Positions 34,082 to 42,880 of a DNA stretch of 64,000 bases are shown piece after piece (the first letter of the stretch is position 1; every line of letters starts with the position of its first letter). Source of the DNA: HGM11412 sp045654225 (GTDB lineage Bacteria; Bacillota; Clostridia; Christensenellales; Borkfalkiaceae). The notes beneath the pieces are model-generated. The model was not told the origin of the DNA. It searched no databases and saw only the letters and a list, made by a program, of their open reading frames with translations. The stretch covers positions 1 to 64,000 of the forward strand of contig JAZOMW010000006.1 of the NCBI GenBank assembly GCA_045654225.1. The letters are read 5' to 3'. A program made the position numbers and the translations under genes.

Positions 34082-35734
34082 ATGTCTTATTTATCTCTTT
34101 ACAGGCGTTTTAGACCAACCACTTTTGATAAGGTTATCGGGCAAGACGCTACGGTAAAAACACTTAAAAACCAAATAACGTCAAATAAAATAGGGCACGC
34201 ATACTTATTTGCGGGCGCGCGCGGTACGGGTAAAACAACGATTGCTAAAATTTTTGCAAAAGCGGTAAACTGTTTAAATTCCGTTGACGGTTCGCCTTGC
34301 GGTGAGTGTGAAGCGTGTAAAGCGCTTTTAGACCCGTCTAATATCGACGTTTTAGAAATGGACGCTGCTTCAAACAACAAAGTAGAAAACGTGCGTGAAA
34401 TTAGGGAAAACGTTCAATATCCACCCGTAAACGTTAGATATAAAGTTTATATTATCGACGAAGTTCATATGCTTACTAGCGAAGCGTTTAACGCGCTTTT
34501 AAAAACGCTTGAAGAACCGCCAAAACACGCAATATTTATTTTAGCAACTACTGAACCGCATAAAATACCAGCAACTATACTATCAAGGTGTATGCGCTTT
34601 GATTTTAGGCTCGTTTCAACTAAAACGATAGCAAGTTTAATTGCGGGTGTATATAATGAAATAGGCAAAAAATACGACGACGAAGCAATTATGGCAATAG
34701 CAAAAGCGGGCGAAGGTAGCGTTAGAGACGCGCTTTCCGTTGCCGATTTATGCGTTTCCGTTGGCGACGGTAAACTCACTTATAACGACGTTATAACGGT
34801 TTTAGGTGCAACGGACGGAGATAAAATCGATAGTTTAGTTTCTTCAATATTAAGCGGAAATACGAGCGAAGTTTTGCGCCTTGCAGAAGAACTTTATTTT
34901 TTAGGAAAATCAATTTCCGTTTTATCAAAAGATATAATCAATTATCTGCGCGATTTACTAGTGGTTAAAATGTGCGCGGGTAGTCAAGATATTTTATCTT
35001 TACCGCAAGAAAAGTTAGAACTTTATAAAAACACCGCGTCGCTTTGCGACGAGCATAGAATTTTGCGCATTTTAGAGATAATGTCCGGAATTGAGAGTCA
35101 ACTTCGCTATTCAAATCAACCGCGCGCGGTTTTTGAAACGGCGCTTATAAAATCGGCTCTTCCTGAAAACGATTATAATATAGACGCGTTACTTGCAAGG
35201 GTTAAGGCTTTGGAAGAAAAGTTAAGCGCTTTTGAAAGCGGAACTTTAAAGGTTATGCCAAGCGAAAAAGTGGAAGTTCAAACTGTAAAAGAGCCCGAAA
35301 TTAAAACTCAACCGCAAGTAAAGGAAGAAGTTAAACAAGTGGCGGTAGAGCCTATAAAAGTGGTTGAGCCTATAAAAGTAGAAAAGGTTGAAGCGCCAAA
35401 AGTGGAAGCGCCTATTAAAGCCGCTCAAAACAGTCAAGACGGTAAGCGCATTTTCGGTATGATAGTAAGGCGTTTAAGGAATATTCCTAACTCAACTATT
35501 TTATGGGTAGCGTTGCAAGAAATGAGCGCTACGGTTAGCGATAACGTTCTTTATATAAACGCAAGCGAAGGCGCGGAATATTCGCTAGTTTCAAAAAGAG
35601 AAAATATTGAAATACTTTCAAATATTGCAAAAGAATTTTCAATTGAAGAAGTTAAAGTGGTTACTAAAAGTAACCAAACTAATCAAATAGAAGACGTAAA
35701 GAACTTTTTTGGTTCAACGCTTATAAACAAATAG
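34082..35734 (+). CDS. dnaX: DNA polymerase III subunit gamma/tau
   Basis: 550 residues. Clamp-loader ATPase: start SYLSLYRRFRPTTFDKVIGQ, Walker A FAGARGTGKTT, zinc-binding CGECEACK, DEVHML (Walker B), sensor motif LATTEPHKIPATILSRC. After about residue 360 comes a Val/Glu/Pro/Lys-rich linker and a short tau-like domain. The ATG at 34082 directly follows the sigma factor stop; an in-frame GTG 9 bases earlier overlaps it. It heads dnaX-ybaB-recR, a widely kept bacterial order. Confidence 0.95.
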   Translation: MSYLSLYRRFRPTTFDKVIGQDATVKTLKNQITSNKIGHAYLFAGARGTGKTTIAKIFAKAVNCLNSVDGSPCGECEACKALLDPSNIDVLEMDAASNNKVENVREIRENVQYPPVNVRYKVYIIDEVHMLTSEAFNALLKTLEEPPKHAIFILATTEPHKIPATILSRCMRFDFRLVSTKTIASLIAGVYNEIGKKYDDEAIMAIAKAGEGSVRDALSVADLCVSVGDGKLTYNDVITVLGATDGDKIDSLVSSILSGNTSEVLRLAEELYFLGKSISVLSKDIINYLRDLLVVKMCAGSQDILSLPQEKLELYKNTASLCDEHRILRILEIMSGIESQLRYSNQPRAVFETALIKSALPENDYNIDALLARVKALEEKLSAFESGTLKVMPSEKVEVQTVKEPEIKTQPQVKEEVKQVAVEPIKVVEPIKVEKVEAPKVEAPIKAAQNSQDGKRIFGMIVRRLRNIPNSTILWVALQEMSATVSDNVLYINASEGAEYSLVSKRENIEILSNIAKEFSIEEVKVVTKSNQTNQIEDVKNFFGSTLINK

Positions 35735-35756
35735 ACTATTAAAGGAGAATATAATT

Positions 35757-36098
35757 ATGGCAGGATTTAAAGGCGGTTTCGGCGGTTTTGGTGGCGGAAA
35801 TCAAATGCAACAACTTATGAAGCAAGCACAAAAAATGCAACAAGATATGCAAAAGGCACAAGAAGAACTTGAAGAAGCGGAAGTTGAAGGCGTTTCAGCA
35901 AGCGGTCTTGTAAAAGTTACTATGAACGGTAAAAAAGTTATTCAATCTATAAGCATTGATAAAAACGCAGTTGACGTTGACGATATTGAAATGCTTGAAG
36001 ACCTTATTATAGTTGCCGTAAACGACGCGTACTCGAAAGCCGACGAATTATACAAAAAGAAAATGGGTCCACTTGGCGGAGCGGGAGGCTTATTTTAA
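35757..36098 (+). CDS. YbaB/EbfC nucleoid-associated protein
   Basis: 113 residues. Met/Gln-rich N-terminal helix (QMQQLMKQAQKMQQDMQKAQ) followed by the domain VKVTMNGKKVIQSISIDKNA and VNDAYSKADEL. Family members bind DNA as dimers. It lies between dnaX and recR, with AAAGGAG upstream, 3 bases before recR. Confidence 0.93.
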   Translation: MAGFKGGFGGFGGGNQMQQLMKQAQKMQQDMQKAQEELEEAEVEGVSASGLVKVTMNGKKVIQSISIDKNAVDVDDIEMLEDLIIVAVNDAYSKADELYKKKMGPLGGAGGLF

Positions 36099-36101
36099 TT
36101 T

Positions 36102-36695
36102 ATGAGTAACTTTATAGAGCCTATCGGTAAACTTATAAATCAATTTACTAAGTTGCCGGGCGTAGGTGCTAAAACGGCTCAACGCTTTGCGTACGAAGTT
36201 ATAAATATGTCAAAGGAAGAAGCCGAAGCGTTTGCTAGTAGTATTATCGACTGTAAAAACAAAATACGCTACTGTAAAATTTGCGGAAATTACACGGATA
36301 AAGACGAGTGCGATATATGCACTAAACGCTCGCACGAAGTTATTTGCGTTGTAAAAGAGCCAAAGGACGTTTTGGCTATGGAAAAAATACACGAATACTC
36401 GGGCGTTTATCACGTTTTACACGGAACTTTACGTCCTAGCGAAAACGTTGGTCCAAAAGATATTGACGTGCAAGGTTTAGTTGAGCGAATAAAGAGTGAA
36501 GGCGTTAAAGAAGTTATAATGGCAACTAACCCCGACTACGACGGTGAAATTACCGCAATGTACGTTTCAAGCGTAGTTAAACCTTTAAACGTAAAAGTAA
36601 CGAGGCTTGCGCACGGAATACCTATCGGTAGCGATATAGAATATACCGACGAGGTAACTTTAACGCGCGCTTTCGTTGATAGAAAGGAAATGTAA
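36102..36695 (+). CDS. recR: Recombination protein RecR
   Basis: 197 residues. Works with RecO and RecF to load RecA at gaps. A helix-hairpin-helix start (FTKLPGVGAKTAQRFAYEV), a four-cysteine zinc finger (CKICGNYTDKDECDIC, residues about 57-72), a Toprim domain (VICVVKEPKDVLAMEK, ATNPDYDGEITAMY) and the C-terminal RLAHGIPIGSDIEYTDEVTL. Its stop overlaps the next gene's ATG (TAATG). Confidence 0.96.
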   Translation: MSNFIEPIGKLINQFTKLPGVGAKTAQRFAYEVINMSKEEAEAFASSIIDCKNKIRYCKICGNYTDKDECDICTKRSHEVICVVKEPKDVLAMEKIHEYSGVYHVLHGTLRPSENVGPKDIDVQGLVERIKSEGVKEVIMATNPDYDGEITAMYVSSVVKPLNVKVTRLAHGIPIGSDIEYTDEVTLTRAFVDRKEM

Positions 36696-37396
36696 TGGAA
36701 AGACTTGATAAACTCTTTTCTTCGTGCGCATTGCTTACGAGAAAAGAGTGTTTAATTGCCGTAAAAAAGGGTAGAATAACGGTCAACGGTTTAGTGGTAA
36801 AAACTCCTAGCCAAAAAGTTGACGCTTTAAAAGACGTAATTTTGCTTGACGGCAAAGCGCCCGAATTTAAAAAGTTCGTTTATATTATGCTTAATAAGCC
36901 TAGCGGTGTTGTTAGTGCTACGGAAGACGGTAATCAACAAACCGTAATAGATATTTTGCCAAGTTCTTTTAAGCGCGACGGCTTGTTTCCTTGCGGTAGG
37001 CTTGATAAAGACACGGTAGGATTAGTAATAATTACGAACGACGGCGCTTCCGCGCACAAAAAACTTTCGCCAAAAAGCAAGACTAAAAAGGTTTACTATT
37101 TTGAAATTGCCGACCCTATTTTAGACGGACAAGTTGAAAAAATTGAAAAAGGCGTTACTTTAAAAGACGGCTACACCGTTAGCCCTTGCACAATAGAAAT
37201 GCTTACAAAAAATAGCGGTTATATAACTTTAACCGAGGGTAAATATCACGAAATTAAGCGTATTTTTGGCAGTTTAGGTAATAAAATTACCTATTTAAAG
37301 CGAATTTCTTTTGCAGGCATTATACTTGATAAAAATTTAGAAGAAGGAACTTGTAGATACTTAACTAAGCAAGAAGAAGAACTTTTTACAAAATGA
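36695..37396 (+). CDS. 16S rRNA pseudouridine synthase, RsuA-like
   Basis: 233 residues: an S4 RNA-binding domain (residues about 1-50, RLDKLFSSCALLTRKECLIA, KKGRITVNG), then a pseudouridine synthase domain with the catalytic Asp in CGRLDKDTVGLVIITNDG and the C-terminal EGKYHEIKRIFGSLG. The RsuA/RluB/E/F group differ in their rRNA target; RsuA is preferred from length and overall look. It is coupled to its neighbours on both sides by short overlaps. Confidence 0.87.
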   Translation: MERLDKLFSSCALLTRKECLIAVKKGRITVNGLVVKTPSQKVDALKDVILLDGKAPEFKKFVYIMLNKPSGVVSATEDGNQQTVIDILPSSFKRDGLFPCGRLDKDTVGLVIITNDGASAHKKLSPKSKTKKVYYFEIADPILDGQVEKIEKGVTLKDGYTVSPCTIEMLTKNSGYITLTEGKYHEIKRIFGSLGNKITYLKRISFAGIILDKNLEEGTCRYLTKQEEELFTK

Positions 37397-38511
37397 ACAC
37401 GCAAATAAACGAAGCAATAATCAATTTGATTAAAAAGCATAAAATACCGTCGCTAGGCGTAGAAATTACGAAAGAGGGAGACTCCGTTTTTAGCAATTAC
37501 TACGGCTTTTACGATGCTTTAAAAACACAGCCGTTAGATAGTAACGCGCTGTATTTTTTATATTCTTTAACAAAGGTAATTACGGCGGTTGCGGGCTATC
37601 AATTAGTTGAAAAGGGGCTTTTGAGCCTTGACGATAAAGTTAGTAAATATATACCCGCTTTTGAAAACTGTTTCGTTATTAAAAACGGCGAAAGGGTAAA
37701 GACGGAAAATGAAATGACCGTTAAGCATTTGTTTACTATGACTTCGGGCTTAGGATATACTAACGCGCAAGACGAGTACTTTAAACAAGTTATAAAAAAC
37801 AAAAACTTAACGACCTTTGAAGTGGTTTCCGCGCTTGCAAAAACTCCGCTTAAATTCGAGCCCGGTTATACTTACGGTTACGGTTTAGGGCATGACGTTT
37901 TAGCGTGTATTATAGAAGTTATAAGTGGATTAGACTTTAACTCGTATTTAGTAAAAAACATCTTTAAACCGCTTGAAATGAACGATACTTGCGTCGTTAA
38001 AAACGGTGCTTTTAACGAGAGTAAAGTGGCGGAAAACTACGTTTTAAACGATGGAAAATATATTAAAACAAAAAAAATAAATTTATTAAATTATACAAAT
38101 AATTATCAAAGCGGTGGCGCGGGAATTATATCAACTTGCAAAGATTTTTCAAAATTTGCAACCGCGCTTTCGCTTGGTGGAACGGCTAAAAACGGCGCAA
38201 AAATATTAAGCGAAAGCGGTGTTAAGGCACTATATACACCGTCTTTAACGGAATTTCAAGCAAAAACGTTTGACGATGGCGGTCAAGGCAAAGGTTACAG
38301 TTACGGTTTAGGCGTTAGAACGAGAATTGAGCCAACGCTTTATACGCCGATAGGCGAGTTTGGCTGGGCGGGCGCAGGTGGTTGTTACACCTTTATTGAT
38401 ACGAGCCGTAAACTTACGCTTACCGTTGTTACTTCGGTTTTAAACTGGAATCCTACCTATACCGAAGTTTACGAAACTTTAAGAGAATTAACTTATAAAC
38501 TTTATAAATAA
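37393..38511 (+). CDS. Class C beta-lactamase-like serine hydrolase
   Basis: 372 residues of the penicillin-binding/beta-lactamase fold. The SxxK nucleophile is in YSLTKVITAVAGYQL (Ser about 57); a Tyr motif is in FEPGYTYGYGLGHD; the strand near GWAGAGGCYTFID replaces KTG. No signal peptide is visible, so a cytoplasmic esterase or peptidase is likelier than drug resistance. Its ATG overlaps the pseudouridine synthase stop by 4 bases (ATGA), so both are co-translated. Substrate unknown. Confidence 0.8.
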   Translation: MNTQINEAIINLIKKHKIPSLGVEITKEGDSVFSNYYGFYDALKTQPLDSNALYFLYSLTKVITAVAGYQLVEKGLLSLDDKVSKYIPAFENCFVIKNGERVKTENEMTVKHLFTMTSGLGYTNAQDEYFKQVIKNKNLTTFEVVSALAKTPLKFEPGYTYGYGLGHDVLACIIEVISGLDFNSYLVKNIFKPLEMNDTCVVKNGAFNESKVAENYVLNDGKYIKTKKINLLNYTNNYQSGGAGIISTCKDFSKFATALSLGGTAKNGAKILSESGVKALYTPSLTEFQAKTFDDGGQGKGYSYGLGVRTRIEPTLYTPIGEFGWAGAGGCYTFIDTSRKLTLTVVTSVLNWNPTYTEVYETLRELTYKLYK

Positions 38512-38541
38512 AAAAGGAGCGTATCGAACGCTCCTTTTTTT
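38510..38541. terminator. Bidirectional terminator
   Basis: Stem AAAAAAGGAGCGT / ACGCTCCTTTTTTT between the convergent serine hydrolase and trpB genes. Confidence 0.88.
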
Positions 38542-38542
38542 A

Positions 38543-39784
38543 CTACTTGTTGTATTTTTCTAAAAATTGTTTGCCGTTGCCGTATTTTTCATAAACGTAG
38601 TCAATATCTTTATCGCCCCTACCAGAAAGGCAAACTAATATTGAACCCGTGTTATGTTCTTTTGCGTACTTAATTGCATAAGCAACCGCGTGTGAACTTT
38701 CAATAGCAGGAATAATACCTTCGTATCTTGAAAGTAAGAAGAACGCTTCCATTGCTTCTTCATCGGTAGCCGTAACGTAGTTAATTCTACCTTTATCTCT
38801 TAAAAACGCGTGTTCAGGTCCAACGCCAGGGTAGTCAAGACCGCTTGCTATCGAGTAAACCGGTAACGGCTCGCCGTTTTCGTCTTGTAAAAGGTAACTA
38901 TCAAAGCCGTGAAGCCTACCTTTCGTGCCAAATTTCATAGTTGCGGCGTGGTCGCCAACGTTTTCGCCCTTGCCAAGCGGTTCAACGCCGTAAATTTCAA
39001 CTGGGTCCGCTAAAAACGGAGTGAACATACCAAGTGAGTTCGAGCCACCGCCAACGCAAGCGGTAATAGCGTCTGGCATAATGCCGGTCATTTCTAAAAA
39101 TTGTTCTCTTGCCTCAATGCCTATAACTGATTGGAAATCTCTAACCATTTTAGGGAAAGGGTGAGGGCCAAGAGTCGAGCCTATGCAGTAAATTGCGTGG
39201 TCGTATTCTTTAATATAAGCGTCGAAAGCCGCGTCAACGGCTTCTTTAAGCGTTTTTAAACCGTGAGTTACGGGAATAACGTTTGCGCCAAGCATTTCCA
39301 TACGTATTACGTTAGGGTGTTGCTTTGCAATATCAACTTCGCCCATATAAATATCGCACTCTAAACCAAAGTACGCCGCGGCGGTTGCAAGCGCTACGCC
39401 GTGTTGACCTGCGCCCGTTTCGGCAATAAGTTTCTTTTTGCCCATGTATTTAGCAAGCAAGCCTTCGCCCATGCAGTGATTGAGTTTGTGCGCGCCCGTG
39501 TGGTTTAAATCTTCACGCTTTAAGTAAATTTGGCAGTTGCCAAAGAGTTTTGAAAGCCTTTCACAGTGATAAACGGGAGTAGGTCTTCCCTGAAACTCTT
39601 TTCTAATTCTTCTAAGTTCGTTAATAAATTGAGCGCTATGGCAAATTGCTTCGTAAGAATTGTCCGCTTCAATAAACGCAGGCACTAATTCTTTTTGAAT
39701 ATACGCTCCGCCGTACTCGCCAAAATAACCGTCCTTTGACGGAAATTCCTTTAAATAATTTTCAAATTCTTTATATTTATTCAT
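38543..39784 (-). CDS. trpB: Tryptophan synthase beta chain
   Basis: 413 residues. Joins indole and serine to tryptophan. Features: FGEYGGAYIQKELVPA at the start, GRPTPVYHCERLS, PLP lysine in NHTGAHKLNHC (K100), AETGAGQHGVALA with the catalytic Glu, phosphate loop VGGGSNSLG, and CLSGRGDKD near the end. It stands alone: no trpA or other trp gene is nearby. A complete T-box leader (39903-40163) with a UGG specifier precedes it. A lone TrpB could salvage indole or pair with a TrpA encoded elsewhere. Serine from serC-serA is its co-substrate. Confidence 0.94.
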   Translation of the reverse strand: MNKYKEFENYLKEFPSKDGYFGEYGGAYIQKELVPAFIEADNSYEAICHSAQFINELRRIRKEFQGRPTPVYHCERLSKLFGNCQIYLKREDLNHTGAHKLNHCMGEGLLAKYMGKKKLIAETGAGQHGVALATAAAYFGLECDIYMGEVDIAKQHPNVIRMEMLGANVIPVTHGLKTLKEAVDAAFDAYIKEYDHAIYCIGSTLGPHPFPKMVRDFQSVIGIEAREQFLEMTGIMPDAITACVGGGSNSLGMFTPFLADPVEIYGVEPLGKGENVGDHAATMKFGTKGRLHGFDSYLLQDENGEPLPVYSIASGLDYPGVGPEHAFLRDKGRINYVTATDEEAMEAFFLLSRYEGIIPAIESSHAVAYAIKYAKEHNTGSILVCLSGRGDKDIDYVYEKYGNGKQFLEKYNK

Positions 39785-39902
39785 AATGATACTCCTAAAA
39801 CTTAATATTCGGTTTTAAAAAACCGTAAAAATTCTTGATTTTCATATTAAGTTTCGCCATCGTTTAGTTAATAAAATCATAACGTTACACCTATATTTTA
39901 AC

Positions 39903-40163
39903 AAAAAAAGCCCGTGAACAGTAAGTTCACGGGACGAATATATCGCGGTGCCACCCGAATTGATGCTAAAAAGCATCCACTTTTAGCGCATTTTACGCTT
40001 TGCATTTTTACAAGTGCTACCTTGTCGGCTACTACTAACTTGCGCTTTCGCTCCGCCCTCAACAGTCCATTCATAATGCTTCTTGGTTTTGTTACACCAA
40101 CCCAAAACTCTCTTAAACAAGATTTGCAAAATTACTACTCTGCGTCATCGGTTTATAATTTAT
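39903..40163 (-). promoter_or_regulatory. T-box leader with tryptophan (UGG) specifier
   Basis: On the minus strand: the AGTAGTA-type Stem I region near the 5' end, a likely specifier TGG in ATGAATGGACTG (40067-40069), the T-box core GGTGGCACCGCG (core at 39944-39953), then a terminator hairpin CCCGTGAAC/GTTCACGGG with a T7 run (39903-39933). Uncharged tRNA-Trp would pair with specifier and T-box and prevent termination ahead of trpB. Confidence 0.93.
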
Positions 40164-40167
40164 AAAA

Positions 40168-40196
40168 ATTATATCACTCAAAATACCCTTTGTCAA
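40168..40196 (-). promoter_or_regulatory. Promoter of the T-box/trpB unit
   Basis: Perfect TTGACA (40191-40196), 17 bp, TATAAT (40168-40173) on the minus strand. The -35 touches the stop codon of the upstream carbamoyltransferase-like gene. Confidence 0.88.
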
Positions 40197-41096
40197 CTAT
40201 TTTTTAAGGTATGTTAACGAAAGAACGGCTTTGCCTATATGAAGTAAATTTTCCGTTTGTTTAGTTACGTAAGAATTATTGCCGTCAAATACGTTTTGGC
40301 TTGCCATTGTAGTGTCAACGGGAAGGGAAGATAAAACGATATAATCTTTATTATTATTTTGTAAATCTTCTTCTAAAATCGTTAAATTTTCGTCTTTACT
40401 TAAAAAGTAAATTACGTCGGCATTTTTTAAGGCGGAAAGTTTATCGTCGGTTACCGTAACGTAAGAAAATTGTGATAAATATTCCATTAAACCGGCATTA
40501 ACCGCGTTTTTATTGCTAGATAAAAACGTTACGTTTGCGCCAAGTTTAACAAATCCTATTGCAAGCGAATTGTCGCCCTCTACCGAGTTTCCAACTATCG
40601 TTACGTTTAAGTTTTTAAAATCTTTAAAACGCTCGCTAATCGTCATAAGCGCGGAAAGCGCTTCGCAAGGGCTTTCAACCGCTGTTGCGTTAATAACGGG
40701 CACGGAAACGGTGTCAATAAAAATGTTACTGTCGTTAGTTTTGCTCGTGCAAACCACTACCGCTGAAAGGCCAAATGAAGTTAAGGCTTTAACGTAGTGC
40801 TTGTCTTTAAGTAAATTTTCAAGTTCTTCGCCGTGCATGCTAGTAATAACGGGACTGCCCGAAAGTTCCTTTATTGCAAGTTGAAAAGTTATGCTAGACC
40901 TTGGAAGGTTTGGTTTTGTAATCAATAAAACGTATTTATCTTTTAATAATATTGAATTCTCTTGAACGGAGCGTTTGTTTTTTAATTCGGTTGCGGTGTT
41001 TATAATTTCAATAATATCTTCCGTTGAAACGCCTTGTAAAGTAGTTAAATTATAAAAGTCAACCTTTCCTTTTTTAGCGTAGTTTAAAATATTCAT
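40197..41096 (-). CDS. Carbamoyltransferase-like protein lacking the catalytic signatures
   Basis: 299 residues with the two-domain outline of aspartate/ornithine carbamoyltransferases: start NILNYAKKGKVDFYNLTTLQGVS, KPNLPRSSITFQLAIKELSG at the carbamoyl-phosphate loop position, VINATAVESPCEALSALMTI, and the Rossmann-like LNVTIVGNSVEGDNSLAIGF. In true enzymes these sites read S-T-R-T-R, H-P-x-Q and H-C-L-P; here they read LPRSS, SPCE and LSSLP. Carbamoyl-phosphate binding is probably lost. It may bind another ligand or be regulatory. No argF, pyrB or arginine genes are nearby. Confidence 0.72.
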   Translation of the reverse strand: MNILNYAKKGKVDFYNLTTLQGVSTEDIIEIINTATELKNKRSVQENSILLKDKYVLLITKPNLPRSSITFQLAIKELSGSPVITSMHGEELENLLKDKHYVKALTSFGLSAVVVCTSKTNDSNIFIDTVSVPVINATAVESPCEALSALMTISERFKDFKNLNVTIVGNSVEGDNSLAIGFVKLGANVTFLSSNKNAVNAGLMEYLSQFSYVTVTDDKLSALKNADVIYFLSKDENLTILEEDLQNNNKDYIVLSSLPVDTTMASQNVFDGNNSYVTKQTENLLHIGKAVLSLTYLKK

Positions 41097-41239
41097 AAAA
41101 CCTCGTAAAAAATTAAAATTTATATTTATAGATTATATAGCATTTTCTTATTTTTGTAAAGTTTTTATAAAAACAACCACGTTTTTTGGTTGATTTTTAG
41201 TAAAATTATACAAATAACAATAATTTTAAGGTTATAATT

Positions 41240-41254
41240 TGTGCAATATGCACA
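41240..41254. promoter_or_regulatory. Palindrome just upstream of the ABC ATPase promoter
   Basis: TGTGCA-ATA-TGCACA, 6-bp arms, ending right before the -35 box at 41255. A likely binding site for a regulator not identified here. Confidence 0.5.
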
Positions 41255-41283
41255 TTGTAAAAGATACGCGCGTGTGATATGAT
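41255..41283 (+). promoter_or_regulatory. Promoter of the MsmK-like ATPase
   Basis: TTGTAA, 17 bp, TATGAT; start codon about 35 bases further on, with AAGGAG. Confidence 0.6.
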
Positions 41284-41317
41284 ATATAAGTAAAAATTTT
41301 GCAAAAGGAGAATTTAA

Positions 41318-42712
41318 ATGGCAAATTTAAAGTTAGAACACATTTATAAAGTGTATTCATCAGGCGTTCAAGCAGTTACTGACTTTACAATGGATATTGA
41401 AGACAAAGAGTTTATAGTTTTCGTAGGTCCATCTGGTTGCGGTAAGTCAACTACGCTTCGTATGATAGCAGGTCTTGAAGAAATTTCGGACGGTGACCTT
41501 TACATTGACGGTGTCCGCGTTAATGAAATTCAACCAAAAGATAGAGATATAGCAATGGTTTTCCAAAACTACGCGCTTTATCCACATATGACTGTTTACG
41601 ATAACATGGCTTTCGGTCTTAAACTTCGTAAAATGCCTCGTGCTGAAATCGATGCAAGAGTTAAAGAAGCAGCAAGAATTTTAGGTCTTGAAACCTACCT
41701 TCAAAGAAAACCAAAGGCGTTATCAGGCGGTCAACGTCAAAGAGTTGCGCTCGGTAGAGCAATCGTTCGTGAACCAAAAGTATTCCTTTTAGACGAACCA
41801 CTTTCTAACCTTGACGCTAAACTTCGTGCGCAAATGCGTGTTGAAATTACTAAACTTCACCACCGCCTTGCTACAACGTTCATTTACGTTACGCACGACC
41901 AAATTGAAGCAATGACGATGGGTACTAGAATCGTAGTATTAAAAGACGGTCTTATCCAACAAGTTGACGCTCCACAAAAACTTTACGACTATCCTGCAAA
42001 TATGTTCGTTGCGGGCTTTATCGGCACTCCAAGAATGAACTTCTTCGATGCAGTTTTAACGGGTACTAAGAGCAAAGTTTACGTTGAATTTGAAGGCGCT
42101 AAAATTCTTTTACCTAAAACTAAGAGCGCTAACATTATCAATCTTGAAGAATACCTTAACACAGGCAAACCTGTCGTATTAGGCGTTCGTCCAGAAGATT
42201 TCCACGACGATGAATTATTCATTAACAACTCAAAAGACACGGTTATCGAAGTTAAAGTTGACGCCGTTGAAAAATTGGGTGCTGAAACTTTACTTTACTG
42301 CGTATTTGACGACGGCGCGGGAGAAGTTGTTGAAGAAGGTCAAATTAAATCACTCGTAGAAACAAAAACACCTATGATTGCAAAAGTTGACTCTCGCTCT
42401 ACAACGGAAGCAGACCAAACAGTTTCGTTAGGTATTGATATTTTACACTCTCACCTTTTCGATAAGGAAACTGAACTTTCTATTTTAGAAGGCGAAGGCA
42501 CGAAGGCGTACGTTCCAGCTCTCGAACTTGAAAGAATTGCTAACGGCACGCAAGAAGATTTAATCAACAGGAACAGAACGTTCTTTGAAAGATTAAAATA
42601 CAACAAACAAAAAAAGGCGAAAGAAAAGGCGGAAGCAGCAGTTAAGGCAGCGGAAGTAGAAGAAGTAGCAGAAGGCGACAACGTTGTTGAAGAACCAACC
42701 GTTGAAGAATAA
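41318..42712 (+). CDS. Carbohydrate ABC transporter ATP-binding protein, UgpC/MsmK-like
   Basis: 464 residues, longer than the usual ~370. ABC ATPase: Walker A GPSGCGKSTT (about residue 37), Q-loop MVFQNYALYPHM, signature LSGGQRQRVALGRAI, Walker B VFLLDEPLSNLDAKLR, H-loop VTHDQ. Then the regulatory OB-type (TOBE) domain typical of sugar importers (residues about 240-380). An extra C-terminal tail is rich in Lys, Ala and Glu (KKAKEKAEAAVKAAEVEEVA). No permease or sugar-binding gene is adjacent, so it may be a shared ATPase serving several importers, as MsmK does in streptococci. Codon use is more biased than its neighbours, suggesting high expression. Confidence 0.9.
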   Translation: MANLKLEHIYKVYSSGVQAVTDFTMDIEDKEFIVFVGPSGCGKSTTLRMIAGLEEISDGDLYIDGVRVNEIQPKDRDIAMVFQNYALYPHMTVYDNMAFGLKLRKMPRAEIDARVKEAARILGLETYLQRKPKALSGGQRQRVALGRAIVREPKVFLLDEPLSNLDAKLRAQMRVEITKLHHRLATTFIYVTHDQIEAMTMGTRIVVLKDGLIQQVDAPQKLYDYPANMFVAGFIGTPRMNFFDAVLTGTKSKVYVEFEGAKILLPKTKSANIINLEEYLNTGKPVVLGVRPEDFHDDELFINNSKDTVIEVKVDAVEKLGAETLLYCVFDDGAGEVVEEGQIKSLVETKTPMIAKVDSRSTTEADQTVSLGIDILHSHLFDKETELSILEGEGTKAYVPALELERIANGTQEDLINRNRTFFERLKYNKQKKAKEKAEAAVKAAEVEEVAEGDNVVEEPTVEE

Positions 42713-42725
42713 TTTTACAAATTAA

Positions 42726-42748
42726 AGGCAAGCGTACGGCGCTTGCCT
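42726..42748 (+). terminator. Terminator of the MsmK-like gene
   Basis: Stem AGGCAAGC/GCTTGCCT followed by TTTTTATTT. Confidence 0.85.
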
Positions 42749-42778
42749 TTTTATTTGGTTTATAAAGCCGTCTTTTAA

Positions 42779-42807
42779 TTGACAAAAAGCGCGAAAAATG
42801 ATAGAAT
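42779..42807 (+). promoter_or_regulatory. Promoter of the HAD phosphatase gene
   Basis: TTGACA, 17 bp, TAGAAT, about 75 bases before the ATG. Confidence 0.65.
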
Positions 42808-42880
42808 AAATCAAAATTTATTATTTATAATAAAAGTCGGCGTTCAAGCATAAATTAAAACGTGACTTAGTAATTTGAGT

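Noticed and set aside
37393..38511. Antibiotic-hydrolysing beta-lactamase
   Set aside because: No signal peptide, the third motif is not KTG, and the gene is coupled to an rRNA modification gene.
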